Shown here one piece after another: positions 42,396 through 53,454 of a stretch of 64,000 nt of DNA. Every line of letters begins with the position of its first letter. Position 1 is the first letter of the stretch. The notes below the pieces were generated by a model that saw only the letters and a list, made by a program, of their open reading frames with translations, made no database searches and was not told where the DNA came from. Source of the DNA: Seriola aureovittata (taxonomy: Eukaryota; Chordata; Actinopteri; Carangiformes; Carangidae); contig NC_079383.1 of NCBI RefSeq assembly GCF_021018895.1, positions 21,123,853 to 21,187,852 of the forward strand. The letters are read 5' to 3'. Position numbers and translations under genes: made by a program.

Positions 42396-43250
42396 ACCTG
42401 CCAATCATCAGAATCTAAAGGCTTCATCACAGCAGGATTTAAAACAGGATTAAATCACCATCGTCAGAGGATCTTCTTGAATCCACGCAGAGCTCAACTA
42501 TCGTAAAGTCGTGTATTGGCGAACGTCCAAAATTGCGGACGATATCGTAGCTTATTCGCTGTATTGCACCATCCAGTTTTATTTACCCTCTTCTAAAAAA
42601 CAAAATTAAAAAAAGGTTCAACAAAAGAGCAACGCTTTGCAGAGAGTTATGAGTCAAGCGTTGCTACAAATGCATGTTTTGGATAAAGGGTTAGTGACTG
42701 AGCTAAGCTAACAAATCTGCTAACTGAACTTTGAGAGCTTAATTTTCCCTTCTCAGTAACTTTTTACTGAACAAAACGGCGCACAATGATGATACTGCAG
42801 CACAATTTCTACACGTTATATCTTGAATCCGTACATGTCTCTGGCAAACTGATGTGACTATTGACTGATGTGGAAACCTGCTTCCTACATTTTCTGGCAG
42901 TCATCACACAGCACCTGCTTTTAGCTGCCATCCTGCCGCCGCTCTACAGAAAGACAAATAAAAAAAATGGCATCGGAATAAACGCTGTGAAAATGCCCTG
43001 ATTCACCAGTGACTACAGAGAGAGTCACAGGCATTTTATTACATAATCTTGTTCCTCCTCTTGGGAAAAAACAAACCAAAAAACAGTTGGTAGTTAAAGG
43101 ACCTGCTGATTCCCTGTTTGCTGGCAGGTTTACTGATGTTTGCCAGTTATCTTATCAGTTATCCAATCATGTGATATCAGTTGAACAACTACTGATGACA
43201 AATAAGCAAAACACAACAGGCATATCTTTCACTATAGACCATGAATAGTA
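42396..43250. other. Non-coding DNA
   Basis: Contains GAGCTAAGCTAACAAATC near 42700, possibly another scrap of family A. The 79-codon plus and 63-codon minus frames near 43009-43358 are rejected. Confidence 0.4.
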
Positions 43251-43254
43251 TATT

Positions 43255-43725
43255 TGTGCCAAGGGCGTAGGTTTGCATATGGTCAGTAGGGACGTGTCTC
43301 TTCCAATATTTGCGTGAACTCGTTCACAGTTTGGATGGAAGTCATTAGATACTTCCACGTCTCCAAGACAACCGATTTAGGCATGGTAGCATTTGATTGG
43401 CCGAAAGAACAGCGACTATCTGGAGGCTCACATCTTACTGACAAACCAAGCCTCAACCTCTGAGGCTGAAAAATGAAGCCAACATGGAGATATCAAAACC
43501 TGCAGTTCCTCTAACGGCCACTAGAGTCTGGCTCCAATAGTGAGTCAGTCCCCATAGACTCCCATGTTAAAATGTCCAACTTTACAGCAGAAATAAACAT
43601 GTTTACAGCCTGGTACAGAAACAGTTTTGGTCTCTGTTGCTAATGTCCTCCTTCATGACACCTGTTTATATCAGCAGCATTTTACTGTTGTAGTTGGTGA
43701 AGGTGGAGCTGGTTTTAAATGTGAA
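43255..43725 (+). mobile_element. Dispersed repeat family E
   Basis: Starts AAGGGCGTAGGTTTGCATAT, continues through ATGAAGCCAACATGGAGATA, CAGTTCCTCTAACGGCCACT, CCCATAGACTCCCATGTTAA, AATAAACATGTTTACAGCCT and ends near TTGTAGTTGGTGAAGGTGGA. I recognise this order as a common percomorph repeat. It may be two adjacent or nested repeats. No coding capacity. Confidence 0.7.
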
Positions 43726-44105
43726 ATCAAGGGGAAAAAGGGAACTGCAACACTGTTGGTTTCATCATGACAAAACATTATGTCAAACTAATCTTTATTC
43801 CCTCTATTCTAAAGCTCCGTGTCCACTCCAGTTGTCACAGTGTAATGGAAACCTCTTAGCATCAGCCACACCGGGGCAGGTGATAAATTGAGGTGTCAAA
43901 GGACCACAGTATTACCAGAGCTAGGTGAGTGTTTTGTTGATGCCTGGCATCTTCAAGTAAAGTAGCCATCGTTTAATAAATGACTTGTTCTCTTCTCTTT
44001 TTTTTTTTTCCTGGCAGTAATCTCTCTGGCTCTTGGCGTCTTCCTCTCCTTCCGATAATGAGGTGCCTCCAACCTCGCCCAGGGGCTTTTTTTGTAGCTG
44101 CTCTG
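43726..44105. other. Non-coding DNA next to LINE tail
   Basis: Poly-T at about 43999-44010. An isolated CTAGgtgagt near 43920 has no matching acceptor. No gene seen. Confidence 0.4.
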
Positions 44106-44617
44106 CCAAATTTGCACTTCTTTATTTATTCATTTTCTTTACTTTTTATTTTTGAAGCAGCAAAACAGAACATACAGTATCAGGAGAGCAACGTACAGAT
44201 ATGGTCAAATTAAATGCACGTACAAAACAACAACAGAACATATCGATTTAAACAGCTTTGAGGGAATACAGGCGGGAAGCATCTGTGTTGGACGCAATAA
44301 GCGAGGAGGGACATTCATTTTAATTATTGCGGTGCAGCCTCGTAAAGACACCGGTGAGTTCAACCATCTCTGAAGGTCTGATTTGATTTAGATTTGATTT
44401 AACTATGGATAGAAGATTTAATTTAGTTCAGAGAACTTGGACGGAAAGAAAATGCCAAGGTATTTAAATCCATTATTAGTCACATTCTGAGAAACTCACG
44501 CTGCTGCTCTTTCCAAGTGGCAAGGAGGACACTTATAATTTACCTTATATCCAGAAAACATCCTAAATTCATCAATGATTTGGATCAAAGCTGGTATAGA
44601 TCCATAAATAAAGCACA

Positions 44618-44890
44618 TTAAATGTGTATAATGAAACTGTATGTGTTCTGGCACAGTTTCAGCTCAAAGCAAAAAGTAACACAGACAGACGACAGCCCTG
44701 TTGGTGCCTCTCTGATCTCCGAGGACGTATGTGCCAATTTACCATTTTTATCTTTCAATTTTGAGACTGCATTGCTTGGTCTTTCATTATTAATTAAATT
44801 AGCCAAATATGGCCCTGATTTATTTCCATATTCATATCTCCTGTGCTTCTGTGGGAATACAGCCTTGTCTGTTTTTTTGGGGATTGCAAT
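44618..44890 (-). pseudogene. LINE ORF2 fragment, pre-RT region
   Basis: The frame carries YEYGNKSG, the counterpart of the YEFGDKxG motif of L1 ORF2, followed by ANLINNERPSNAVSKLKDKN. The frame is lost after EIREAPTG, where the element is deleted. Part of the LINE listed above. Confidence 0.7.
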
Positions 44891-44950
44891 GTGTTAAGTG
44901 CAGACCGAGCAATTAAAACTTTGTCGCAGCTTTCCTTAGACAAAGTGCTT

Positions 44951-45095
44951 TTATGCGTCTTGCAGCTTCAACTCGAGCCTCCTCTGTTCTTTAATTATTT
45001 TCCTCTTTCTAGCAGCACAGCAGGATAACATCGTAACCCACAAATAGACTTTCGTAGTTTCCCGTAAGTTTAATGAATTCTCATGTCTTTCTACA
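44951..45095 (-). pseudogene. LINE ORF2 fragment, endonuclease-RT linker
   Basis: The last third of a 100-codon frame matches the L1 linker in style: ENSLNLRETTKVYLW, then a basic AARKRKIIKEQRRLELKL helix. It ends at a stop (TAA) before the next fragment. Confidence 0.6.
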
Positions 45096-45255
45096 AACTT
45101 GGTTAAGTTAAGTTCGTGCCATACAAAACAAAACTCAGGGTCTGAATGACCTACATGAGCCGCAAACACTGAAAACACAACTGAGGTGTTTCCATGTACC
45201 TGGCCTTCCTTCTGACTTTTGAAGTTAAAAGCATTGAACAGTAATAATTTCACAT

Positions 45256-45470
45256 CTTCCTTTTCTTTTTTTTTTTAAGCTTGTTCATTTAATTGCGTCT
45301 CTGAAGCGTTTTCTTTTCTGAAAAAAAAGGACAATATCCTATTTCACTTCATTGGATTTTTAATATTAAAGGGTGTAGACTATAACGGGAGAGATAGATG
45401 ATAATAGCACACTGAATGTAAAATATTCACCCAACCAAGAGGCGTTGGGAACCAGTAATCCCAGAATGAA
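45256..45470. other. Non-coding DNA
   Basis: T- and A-rich patches and GATAGATGATAATAG near 45395. No gene seen. Confidence 0.45.
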
Positions 45471-45806
45471 TCTAGAATTACCACCTCCACCTCTCAGACT
45501 AGTTTCAGTGTATATCCCTGTTTATCCAGAGTCATTAAAATATGAACCATTTGTGTGAAATTTTGTCATAATTGCTGTTAGAAGTCTTGAGTAATGGCAA
45601 AAAAAAAAAATGTTTTGTGAGCTCACTGTGACCTTGACCTTTGACCTTTTACCACCAAAATCTAACCAGTTCATCCTCGAGTTCAAGTGAATGTTTGTGC
45701 CAAATTTGAAGAAGTTCCGTGAAGGCGTTACTGAGGTATCGTGTCCACGGGAATGAGACGGACGGACAGACAACAATCTGGCTGTCGCCGGCGCGGAGGC
45801 ATAAAA
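45471..45806 (+). mobile_element. Dispersed repeat family B, copy 1 (nuclear-receptor-site repeat)
   Basis: Order of markers: GAATTACCACCTCC, TTTATCCAGAGTCATTAAAA, TATGAACCATTTGTGTGAAA, a TGACC array (45629-45652), CAAAATCTAACCAGTTCATC, TTTGTGCCAAATTTGAAGAA, GAGGTATCGTGTCCACGGGA, then the right end CGCCGGCGCGGAGGCATAAA. I recognise this as an abundant non-coding teleost repeat. Nearly full length. Confidence 0.8.
45629..45652 (-). promoter_or_regulatory. TGACC direct-repeat array in family B
   Basis: Three TGACCT half-sites in tandem; the middle pair is spaced by one base, forming a DR1 element on the minus strand (AGGTCAAAGGTCA). Confidence 0.5.
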
Positions 45807-46085
45807 TATAAACCAGTCCGATCCTACCTGACTAACTAAGACTGACACTGTGTATGTTTCATTCATGTCTAATAATAAATGAACAGGTAAAAATTGAAGA
45901 GCTGAATATTAAGATGGATTCATTGAGATGAATGTTAAATTAATAACCAACAGAGCTAAAAAAAACAAGGAGGAAAAACAGATTATTGCAGCAACACAAG
46001 AAGCTATTACCATCAAAAGTTTGTTTGTTTTCCTCTTTTCTTTTGCACAACTTTGAATTATACTCTGTGATATGAAAACACAGTC
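45807..46085. other. A/T-rich non-coding DNA
   Basis: No gene, repeat boundary or motif of note. Confidence 0.45.
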
Positions 46086-46430
46086 TTACCAGCATCGATC
46101 TGACCATTTTGTCTTTATGGTCATTTTCGAAAACAGGTGGATTCTTGAGGTTTTTTCGCCGCTAATCCAGCTCCCTCCGAAGCTCCGGCTGGTTATTATC
46201 TTAACAATGGCGGAGTCGATGATAAATCGCATATCAATAGATAAAGAATGACTGATGATAGTCATTAAAGGTTCATGACAAGGCTTTGTCATTAGGTGAT
46301 TTCTCCTATTGATTTAAGGGAGGTCGTTGACATTAATTATGCCAAAGAAAAATCGGATGATTACGTCATAGCGCCATGATAGAATCTGCTCTGGTGTGAT
46401 AAAAATCTGAATTATAAGTAAATCAGTGAG
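46086..46430. promoter_or_regulatory. Enhancer-like unique block O
   Basis: Repeat-free, with CGCCGCTAATCCAGC, TCGATGATAAATCGC, TATTGATTTAAGGG, GACATTAATTATGCC and GATTACGTCATAGCG (CRE-like). A 68-codon minus frame (46086-46292) ends exactly across a GGTAAG, so its last codons could be an exon edge, but no acceptor was found. Regulatory element preferred. Confidence 0.42.
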
Positions 46431-46479
46431 ATTAAATGCAGTGTGGCGAACACCCAGTGTCAGGACTCAGTATATAGAA

Positions 46480-46760
46480 ATTAATGACATGGATAACCTT
46501 TAATGTTCATGAAGATATTGCACAGTGAATAGGTTTCATGTGTCCTTAATTATGTTCCCCACGTCAGCCAACACCTGAAAAACATCGTCCCGCTGCTTTT
46601 CGGTCACATGTGTGTTTGCTGATGAGGGCGCGCTGCCCATATGGTGCGTTATAAACGTCTGAGCGTGAACACTGCCTCCATAAACCCATGGGACCATAAA
46701 ACTTAAGATTCCCCTTAAAAATGTGGCTGTGATTTAATTAAAACAAAATAAAAAAGAAAC
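46480..46760. promoter_or_regulatory. Enhancer-like unique block P
   Basis: Unique DNA with TGTCCTTAATTATGTTCC, CGGTCACATGTG (E-box), CGTTATAAACG and TGTGATTTAATTAAAAC. No frames of note. Confidence 0.35.
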
Positions 46761-47305
46761 CGCAGTCCACTTCAAGTACAAAGAACATTGCTGCTGACTC
46801 CAGCTCTTCCAGACAGTTTCACCGCAGTTGCACTACATTGCCTTTTGTTGTTAAAGCCTGTAATTGTTTTTAACATTCGGGGAGGCTGAGTGGGTGTCGT
46901 GGAGTAACAGTAGCAGGGACAGGGGCGCGAGGCTTTTGGAGCGGCTTGAGTTACAACTCCAGGTACTTCACCTTATTTGCAGTTTTCTTGGCAAGAAAAA
47001 CACATGCACAAATTAGCATAACATTATCACTGCGGATTGCATTATATATCCAGCCAGTTTGTGTTGTGGTTTATTGGAGGCTGGTGATAAAACTGTGACA
47101 CCTGACAGAACTTAGTGCATCATTGTGCTCTGAATAATGAAAACAAAAGGCAATCCAGCTACTTACCTTTGATCATTTATTAATGTGGGGGGGGTGATTC
47201 AGAGGGTGAATCAGAGGGTGATTATGGATTATCAAAAAAATGTTTTTGGAATGAAAGTGTTTTTACTTATTTCTCTAATTACTTAAATGATTGTAATACA
47301 TGCGA
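46761..47305. other. Non-coding DNA
   Basis: Short direct repeats (GTGATTCAGAGGGTGAATCA near 47196). A TTAATATCC-type A/T background; no gene seen. Confidence 0.4.
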
Positions 47306-47309
47306 GTGC

Positions 47310-48075
47310 TGTTAAAGGCCCCCTGTGAGGAAAATCAAGTTTTTAACCTTGTTAACATGATTAACATGGTTTTTTTTTAATACAATACAAGGCATATGAG
47401 TAAAATAAGCAGCAAGCACCGTGACAGTCTCATAAAAACAGATTCAGACACCCAGAGTTTCACACGTCACAAACCAAAGGAACCAATCCTGTCAAGTTGT
47501 GGGGACGGGACAAAATAAACGAGAGCGAGAGTTAGCATTAGCACAACCACTGAGACTGTGTCAGCCACTGCCTGTGGCAAGCTAACAAACAGCAAGAACA
47601 AATAAGAGATGCTAACTACGCTAACCATTCTCATACATCTGCTAGACTTGGTCACAACAGACTCTCTGAGTCTGAGTCTGGCTGAGTCTCTCTGATGTTT
47701 CCTCCTCTAATCATCTTGACACTCTCTGCTCTCTCACCCGCACAGACACTGACCCTGTGTCAGCCACCGCCAGTTCAAAAAGCTAACACACAGCATAAAC
47801 AAATAACAAGCTAACCGCTCTGATACGTCTGCTAGTCGCAGGCTGGTCACAACAAACTCCTCCTTTTTACATAGTTTAAATCGTGTCTGGAGAGGAACTT
47901 TAAATGATCAACTATTTGTAACGGAGACAAACTTGCACTGACATGGTTTATTCTTCTTATTCATTCATTTTATTCCTTAGTTATATATTTGTGAATTAAA
48001 CCTTCACTTCGAGGCAGAGCGCAGCCCTCTGTATCCAAATGGCTGGGAGGCGTTAGTCTGCATAGAAGAGCTACA
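47310..48075 (+). mobile_element. Dispersed repeat family F with an internal tandem duplication
   Basis: Starts TTAAAGGCCCCCTGTGAGGA and ends around CAAATGGCTGGGAGGCG, a pattern I know from other percomorph sequences. A module of about 120 nt is present twice (47550-47671 and 47748-47861), sharing CTGTGTCAGCCAC, AAGCTAAC, ACAAATAA, CTAACC, CTGCTAG and GGTCACAACA. Non-coding. Confidence 0.6.
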
Positions 48076-49600
48076 GTAATAACCCATCCAAGACATTTCC
48101 AATATCCAAAAGAATTAATGGAGCGTTTTAATGTCTGTTATGGTCTAAATGTTGTTTCAGAGGTCTTTCCTGCCTGAGAAGAATAAAACTTTAAGGGGAA
48201 AGAAAAAACAATCCAGTGTAGCAGTGTAGACTCTGGCATTTTCAGTCTCAACACACTGCTGCTTGTTTTTACCTTCAGAAGCCCATAAAGGTCGAACTCC
48301 AACTTTTGAATTCAGTCAATGGTACATTACTCAGCTGTGTACAACATGGACACACACACTATCCTCTTATCAGACTCTGTATGCATAACTACAGCCAACA
48401 GTGGGAAGCATCCTCCCTCCTCCTCGCAGATCAAACAGGATGCTTCCTTTCCTCTATTCTTGCTTTCTGTCAGGAGGGCACAGCCTGCCTCGACGCCTCT
48501 TTATCTTCCCCCTCAGCAACCCAGACACGGCGATGGGCTGTGTCTGTCGACTCGCTACAGATAACAGGAGCATGTAAACAGGAAATGGCCAGTGGGCTAG
48601 CCGTATAAATGTTTGAAAACTTCATCGTGTGATGATAGTGAGATCCAGCCACCAGGAAACACAGCTGTTTTTTTATTGTTGCATTTCTTCTTTTCCCTGA
48701 TAGTGTCGCCAACTTCATGATCAATTTCTTGTTCAGAAACACTAAATGTCACAGTCTGATAATCGACTGTCAAGAAAGAAAATGGCAAAAATAATCATTG
48801 TTTTACATCAATGAATCTGGATCATATATAGTAATTTGAACACATCACCTTGACCCTTCTCTGATATTTTAATGGGCATTTTTCTACATTTTCTAACATC
48901 TTGTAGTCATCATTAAAAATTTAATTATTCAAAAATAAAACTGACAATTTAACAGCTATTTTTTACAGCATTATATCGGTTAATTCATCCCTATATACAT
49001 GTCCATATGTGTCCAGACAGATACAAGATAGATAATTCCCTCCATACTTTCAATTGCAATATGAATTTTATTGTTTATTGTTCCTGCGATTCGTCCTCAA
49101 CTAAAGCTCAAACTAACACAAAGTAGCTCGTAGAGGTCCGTGTCCACCTCTGAACATTCGAGCACCTGTTAAAATTCAGGAGAAGTTTGGTTCCTGATCT
49201 GCTGCATCCACCACGGCACTTAACGTGCACACGTTTTCCGATTACCTGCGTAAACTGATTTCTCCGGTGGCTTAAGTGCACGTAAACACGCTGCATTTTG
49301 GTAAAGCCCATTTACACTTTCACGCACACACACACACAAAAAATAAAGAAGCATTCCAGACAGATTGAAATCCGAGACACATTCAGTCAGATGTTGGAGA
49401 AAAAATAAAAAACCAGGAGTAAAAGCATCCGTCTCTCCAAGATGCAAACATAATCTTTACTTTACTCCTCTCAACGTAAGTAGGTTGCCTGTGGAAATAG
49501 CCTCTACAGGATGTGTTCAATCTTTCCCCCCCTGTGATAACTGCAGCTGAAGTTCCACTGAAATTACACTCGGCCCGTCTCACGCAACGGGAACAAAAGC
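48076..49600. other. Non-coding DNA, mixed
   Basis: Plus frames of 81-100 codons at 48306-48608 overlap in two frames and are opposed by minus frames; no splice support. The part at 48700-49000 is A/T-rich and may be a decayed repeat. Short (AC)n near 49324-49338. No gene called. Confidence 0.4.
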
Positions 49601-49609
49601 GGCCCATGA

Positions 49610-50180
49610 TCAGTTCTCACTATTGAATTATGGGTAATGGTGAGGAGGCGGCAACAATGGGAGGAAGGCGATGACGTCGACGTCGCTGTCGTCGTCTCAC
49701 TCCACGGATATTCTTGGGACAAATACGTCCACGCACACACAAGGCCGGAGTCGGATGTCTTTACACCTCCAGAGTTTTGATGCTATAGGTAGTGAAATAT
49801 CTGTTCCTGCAGAGCCTCTCCGCTGTAGCCTTTGTATTTCAGACAAACATGCCGCTTTGTCTGCTGGTCACTAGGCAAAGCTGTAGCGTGTCATTACAGG
49901 AGAGGGGGCCGCAGCATTGTGTGCCGTTCTTTGTTGCATGAGATGAGAGACAGCGGCGACACGGTAATGGCATTACATTGTGTTGTTGATGAGGGTTGCG
50001 ATTGTTGCCCGTATAACACAGGCGGAAGAATGATGGCGGACGAGCACATTAACCTTCATTAGTGGGTTGACTAAGGCTGGTCGGATTCAATGCAGTAATT
50101 ACTGGTGACACACTGATGATTAATGGTAATGAATGATACTAATGCTTGGCATCTGTCAAATACATTTGACGATCCGAGCT
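49610..50180. promoter_or_regulatory. Enhancer-like unique block Q with CRE/CpG palindrome
   Basis: Contains GAATTATGGGTAATGG, a 12-bp palindrome GACGTCGACGTC (49673-49684), TTCTTTGTTGCATGAG, CATTACATTGTGTTG, GCACATTAACCTTCATTAG, GCAGTAATTACTGG and GATTAATGGTAATGAATG. Long, repeat-free and rich in TAAT and SOX-like cores. Two plus frames (67, 76 codons) are incidental. Confidence 0.48.
49673..49684. promoter_or_regulatory. CRE-like CpG palindrome
   Basis: GACGTCGACGTC reads the same on both strands; with the leading T it contains TGACGTCG (CREB/ATF type). Followed by GCTGTCGTCGTC. Confidence 0.4.
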
Positions 50181-50685
50181 AACCTTTCTCTCTCCGTCTC
50201 TTCGCTGACATCTGACCGTCGAACGTTGAGCGCAGCTGTCTGAATTCACACACATACACACACACACACACTTCAAGAAATTACTACTCCAAAAAAAAGC
50301 CAAGTACGTTTTGAGAGAAACATAATGTCACCCGAATTACATTTTTTTATTTATTTATTTTTTAATCAACATAATGAGAAAATGTTTCCACTGATCGTAT
50401 CTGCAAAGTCACAAAAAGAAAACGTGCCGGTTTGATTATTGAAAATGTCAACAGTGACTGTAAGCACAAAACATGTGCACGTTTGCTTAATTGAAGCAGC
50501 TGTAGTCAATAGATGAAAAGACTATGTGTAATATGAAAGGTATCGCTCATATGTTCCCACAGAGAATTATCAGCAGATTCTGCAGTTTTCTTCTCTGTGG
50601 AGAATCTTAAAGCTTCTCGCAGCCCATTGATTTGATGTTACAGCCTGCAGCTTCACTGTTTTATCTTTCATCGGGCCACATCAGT
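50181..50685. other. Non-coding DNA
   Basis: Short (AC)n at about 50247-50271 and T-rich patch near 50342-50362. Unique elsewhere; no gene seen. Confidence 0.45.
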
Positions 50686-51060
50686 TTAAATAGCAATAAA
50701 ACAGTACGTCAGTGTTGTGTTGACGGTTTGTTTCGCTGCCCCCAAGTGGCCAAAATAATTATAATTTAGTGCAGGTTCAATATTAAACCCAAAGCAAATC
50801 TTTTCCCCTAAGTGTTTTTGTCGCTTAACAAACAACAACCTGAACACATGCAGGACTCTGGGAGGTGGGCTCACTTCACTGCGCCTACACCCCCCCCCCC
50901 CCCTACTACAATACCTTCGAAATGTATTTGGTGCAAAAGAATTAAAGAGTGTACACATGCACTCTCCTGGAGACGAAGTTCTGCGACCCTGTTGTCCCTG
51001 GAGATTTTTTACTTTCCTATTTATTGTCAGCACAGAAATAAATAAAAAGGAGAATGATGT
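50686..51060. other. Unique DNA with poly-C
   Basis: A 115-codon minus frame (50686-51033) and a 77-codon plus frame cross a poly-C run at 50890-50903. Glycines/prolines in both come from that run. Not called. Confidence 0.45.
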
Positions 51061-51064
51061 AATT

Positions 51065-51760
51065 TGAAATCCTGCCTTCTACTGCGGAGAGAATGGAGTT
51101 AATGCCACATCGTATTCATATATGCAAGTAAAAATGCTCGTGAGTGTATTTTCCCTGTGATGCAACGGTGATGAAACATCGCCGGTCGTGGTGGCGGTGG
51201 GCGGTTGACAGTTATGTCCGTGTTGACGTATGGCGCCATTAAGAACAAAAGCTCCACTCTGCCAGAAGAGACATGACAACAGTATCGCCACAGATCTGAT
51301 GGGAACACACATCTTTGCAGTGTCATCTCTGACCTCTATATCTCTTAGCTCAAGATAGATGCATTTTCATGCCTGGCTTCAGGCTCTAATAGTCCATTGA
51401 TTCATTCGCAATATGGCCCAGAGTCAGCCAGGACTCTTATTATTTATTTTCCTCTCCAAAACACTCTCTCCCCTCTCTCCCTCTCTCTCCCTCTCTCATC
51501 TGTTTTATTAAAATGTAATGGCAAACAAAACCCCAGTCTCTCTCTATCTGATGTTGCAGAGAAAAACAATTTTAAGGGATTCGCGACGGTTTATAACCCA
51601 TGGCTCCAGGAGGAGAAAACACTCAGAGGTCTTAGATGAGATAGACCTCCAAATCAATCACTACCGCCAGAGGATTCCTCACACTGATGCTGGCGCTGAT
51701 TGACAGACCTCAAATCTTCTCGGCGACTATCAAACAGAGCCAAACTTGACCACCTGCTTT
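51065..51760. promoter_or_regulatory. Enhancer-like unique block R
   Basis: Unique DNA with GCATTTTCATGCC, GTCCATTGATTCATTCGC, CTCTTATTATTTATTTTCC, CCAAATCAATCACTACC and GCGCTGATTGACAGACC (PBX/MEIS type TGATTGACAG). A CT-rich tract at about 51461-51498 splits it. Frames at 51397-51703 overlap in two phases. Confidence 0.4.
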
Positions 51761-51829
51761 GGCAGTCTAGACTTTCCTGCCCCGCCGAGGGGAGGACGGT
51801 GTGAAATTTAAGGTTTCTTTGCTTTGTCT

Positions 51830-52195
51830 GCAGTGAAAGAAAGAGAAGCTCAGGTTTTTATTATAAAACACACGGGATATAATTTACCCGCCATTAATTG
51901 TGGTGTGGAGAAACTTCTGTGGAATACGCTGGACCACTTGAACCCCGCTTTTTAAAATCCTGTCAAAGAAAACATGAACCACCGACTTCTGAATCCGTCA
52001 TATGGAAATCATTTTCTGCCAAGGTCATTTTGGTTTCTTCTGTGGAATCTTACTTATACACTCCACTGGCATGTGATCTTACATTTCTTTTCTTTTTTTT
52101 ACACATAGCTGTTTCTTCCAGACTCTACTTATGCAAGCAGGCGGTTTGGCCTCTTTACATTCTGGAGTCGGGGGGGTTGTGGTAGCCGACCACAT
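51830..52195. promoter_or_regulatory. Enhancer-like unique block
   Basis: TTTTTATTATAAAACAC, GATATAATTTACCCGCC and CATTAATTGTGGTG near the left edge, then pyrimidine-rich DNA with CTTTTTTTTACACATAG near 52090. A 95-codon plus frame (51898-52185) spans it; no resemblance found. Confidence 0.33.
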
Positions 52196-52199
52196 TGTT

Positions 52200-52450
52200 T
52201 AGGGGCACGCCCTGGCAGCCCTGAAATGACAGATGAGAGTAACCTGCGTCCCCGGTGCCCATCCATCGCTACTGGAGCTCTGCAGAGGGGCGGGAATAGT
52301 TGACTTGATTGAAACCTTTAATTTTGCACACAGGAAAAGTCGGGATGGATGTGGCAGCACCGACGTCAAAGTCTGTCGCTTGCACAGACTCCGGAGAGAC
52401 GCGGCGAGGAGACGAATCTGAGCGTTTAAGCCGCTGTAGACGGAGAGCAA
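52200..52450. other. GC-rich, CpG-containing block
   Basis: CpG-rich, with a GC box (GGGGCGGGAA) near 52286 and GAGACGCGGCGAGGAGACG near 52395. Open on both strands. It could be a promoter or CpG-rich exon; no TATA box or convincing start. Confidence 0.3.
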
Positions 52451-52479
52451 AGTAAATATGTGGAACAGTTCAGGCAGGA

Positions 52480-52780
52480 AGGGTTGAAAAGTTGATCATT
52501 TTTAATTATTCAATTTTACTTAATTACATTTCATTGTGCTGAGTGTTAATTACATGGCTGACTTGCCAAACATGACTACATGCCTTTTAATAGACGTGTA
52601 ACTTATTCAAACACAGACTGAGCTGTGGAGTGAAATAATATTGCTTGTTAACTTTTCAGAACACACTGTGAACAATAATCATTATTTATTATTTATGTCA
52701 TCAATAATTATTTCAGCCATAATTAAGGTGCCAAAACAAGGACATTGTTAACGAGAGTCCAGCAGAACAAACATGTCAAC
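52480..52780. promoter_or_regulatory. A/T-rich homeodomain-core block
   Basis: Successive TTTAATTATTC, CTTAATTACATTTC, GTTAATTACATGGC, CTTTTAATAGACG and ATCAATAATTATTTC: at least five TAATTA/TTAATTA cores in 250 nt. No simple repeat explains them. Confidence 0.4.
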
Positions 52781-53450
52781 ATGCGAATCGAGGAAATCAG
52801 ATGATGAATCCTCTGCACTACAACCAACAGAAGAATGTAACTCTAACATAATGAAGGATGGTTTAAAGATCACTTTTATCCAGTCCTGGTAATACTCGAT
52901 AAACACTGCGGGACAATTCTCTGTGTTGACACAAAAACAGGTTTCCTTAATTTATTGCAAAGAGGAAATTTGTTTTCCCGAATGCAGGATTCATGGGAGG
53001 GAGAGTTTCATGGCAAGCATGACACATCTACATTTAATAACTGCAGCCTGCGCACCACACCAAATAATAAACAAAAATAGATCACAATTTCTACAAAGAA
53101 ACATCTGATGTTTTGAAATGCAGATGGTTGCTATTGGCAACATAGCGAGGGATACTGCAGAGAAGCCTTTTGAGGGCGGTTTACTTCTCTTCCAAGAGCT
53201 GGATTATTTTTTATGTGTAATTGTTAGGCAAGCCGGAGGAAAGGAAGGTTTTTGCATCACATCATTTATTTTTTTTTTTTTTTGCCTTCAATTAAATATT
53301 GAAATGTTTTAGATAAAATGCGCCGTCATTTATACATCAAAGTTCTGTCAGTCGAGTCGAGTAGAACGCACTATGAAACACTCCACTGCTCACATCTCCT
53401 GTCCACTCCTGTCTGTTTAGCATAATCTGCTGATAATCACCGCTTCCTAA
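52781..53450. other. Unique non-coding DNA
   Basis: Poly-T at 53270-53283. The 64-codon plus frame at 53118-53312 ends in that run. No gene seen. Confidence 0.45.
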
Positions 53451-53454
53451 TAAC

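Larger units (their letters stand above)
44108..45255 (-). mobile_element. Degraded, internally deleted L1-type LINE
   Basis: Read on the minus strand, successive fragments match the order of an L1-type ORF2. (1) RKRKIIKEQRRLELKLQDA at about 45015-44951, the Lys/Glu-rich linker after the endonuclease. (2) RYEYGNKSGPYLANLINN and SKLKDKNGKLAHTSSEI at about 44850-44690, the pre-RT region. (3) IIDEFRMFSGYKVNY and GFKYLGIFFP at about 44600-44400, the segment after the RT catalytic site. (4) IIKMNVPPRLLRPTQMLP at about 44330-44270. An A-rich AATAAAAAGTAAAG tail lies at about 44110-44155. The RT core with its YxDD motif, expected between (2) and (3), is missing. Frameshifts and stops make it a dead copy. 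Confidence 0.75.

Noticed and set aside
46086..46292. Minus-strand 68-residue frame ending in GGTAAG, considered as a first exon
   Set aside because: No promoter, Kozak or partner exon found; the DNA is better explained as the motif-rich block O.
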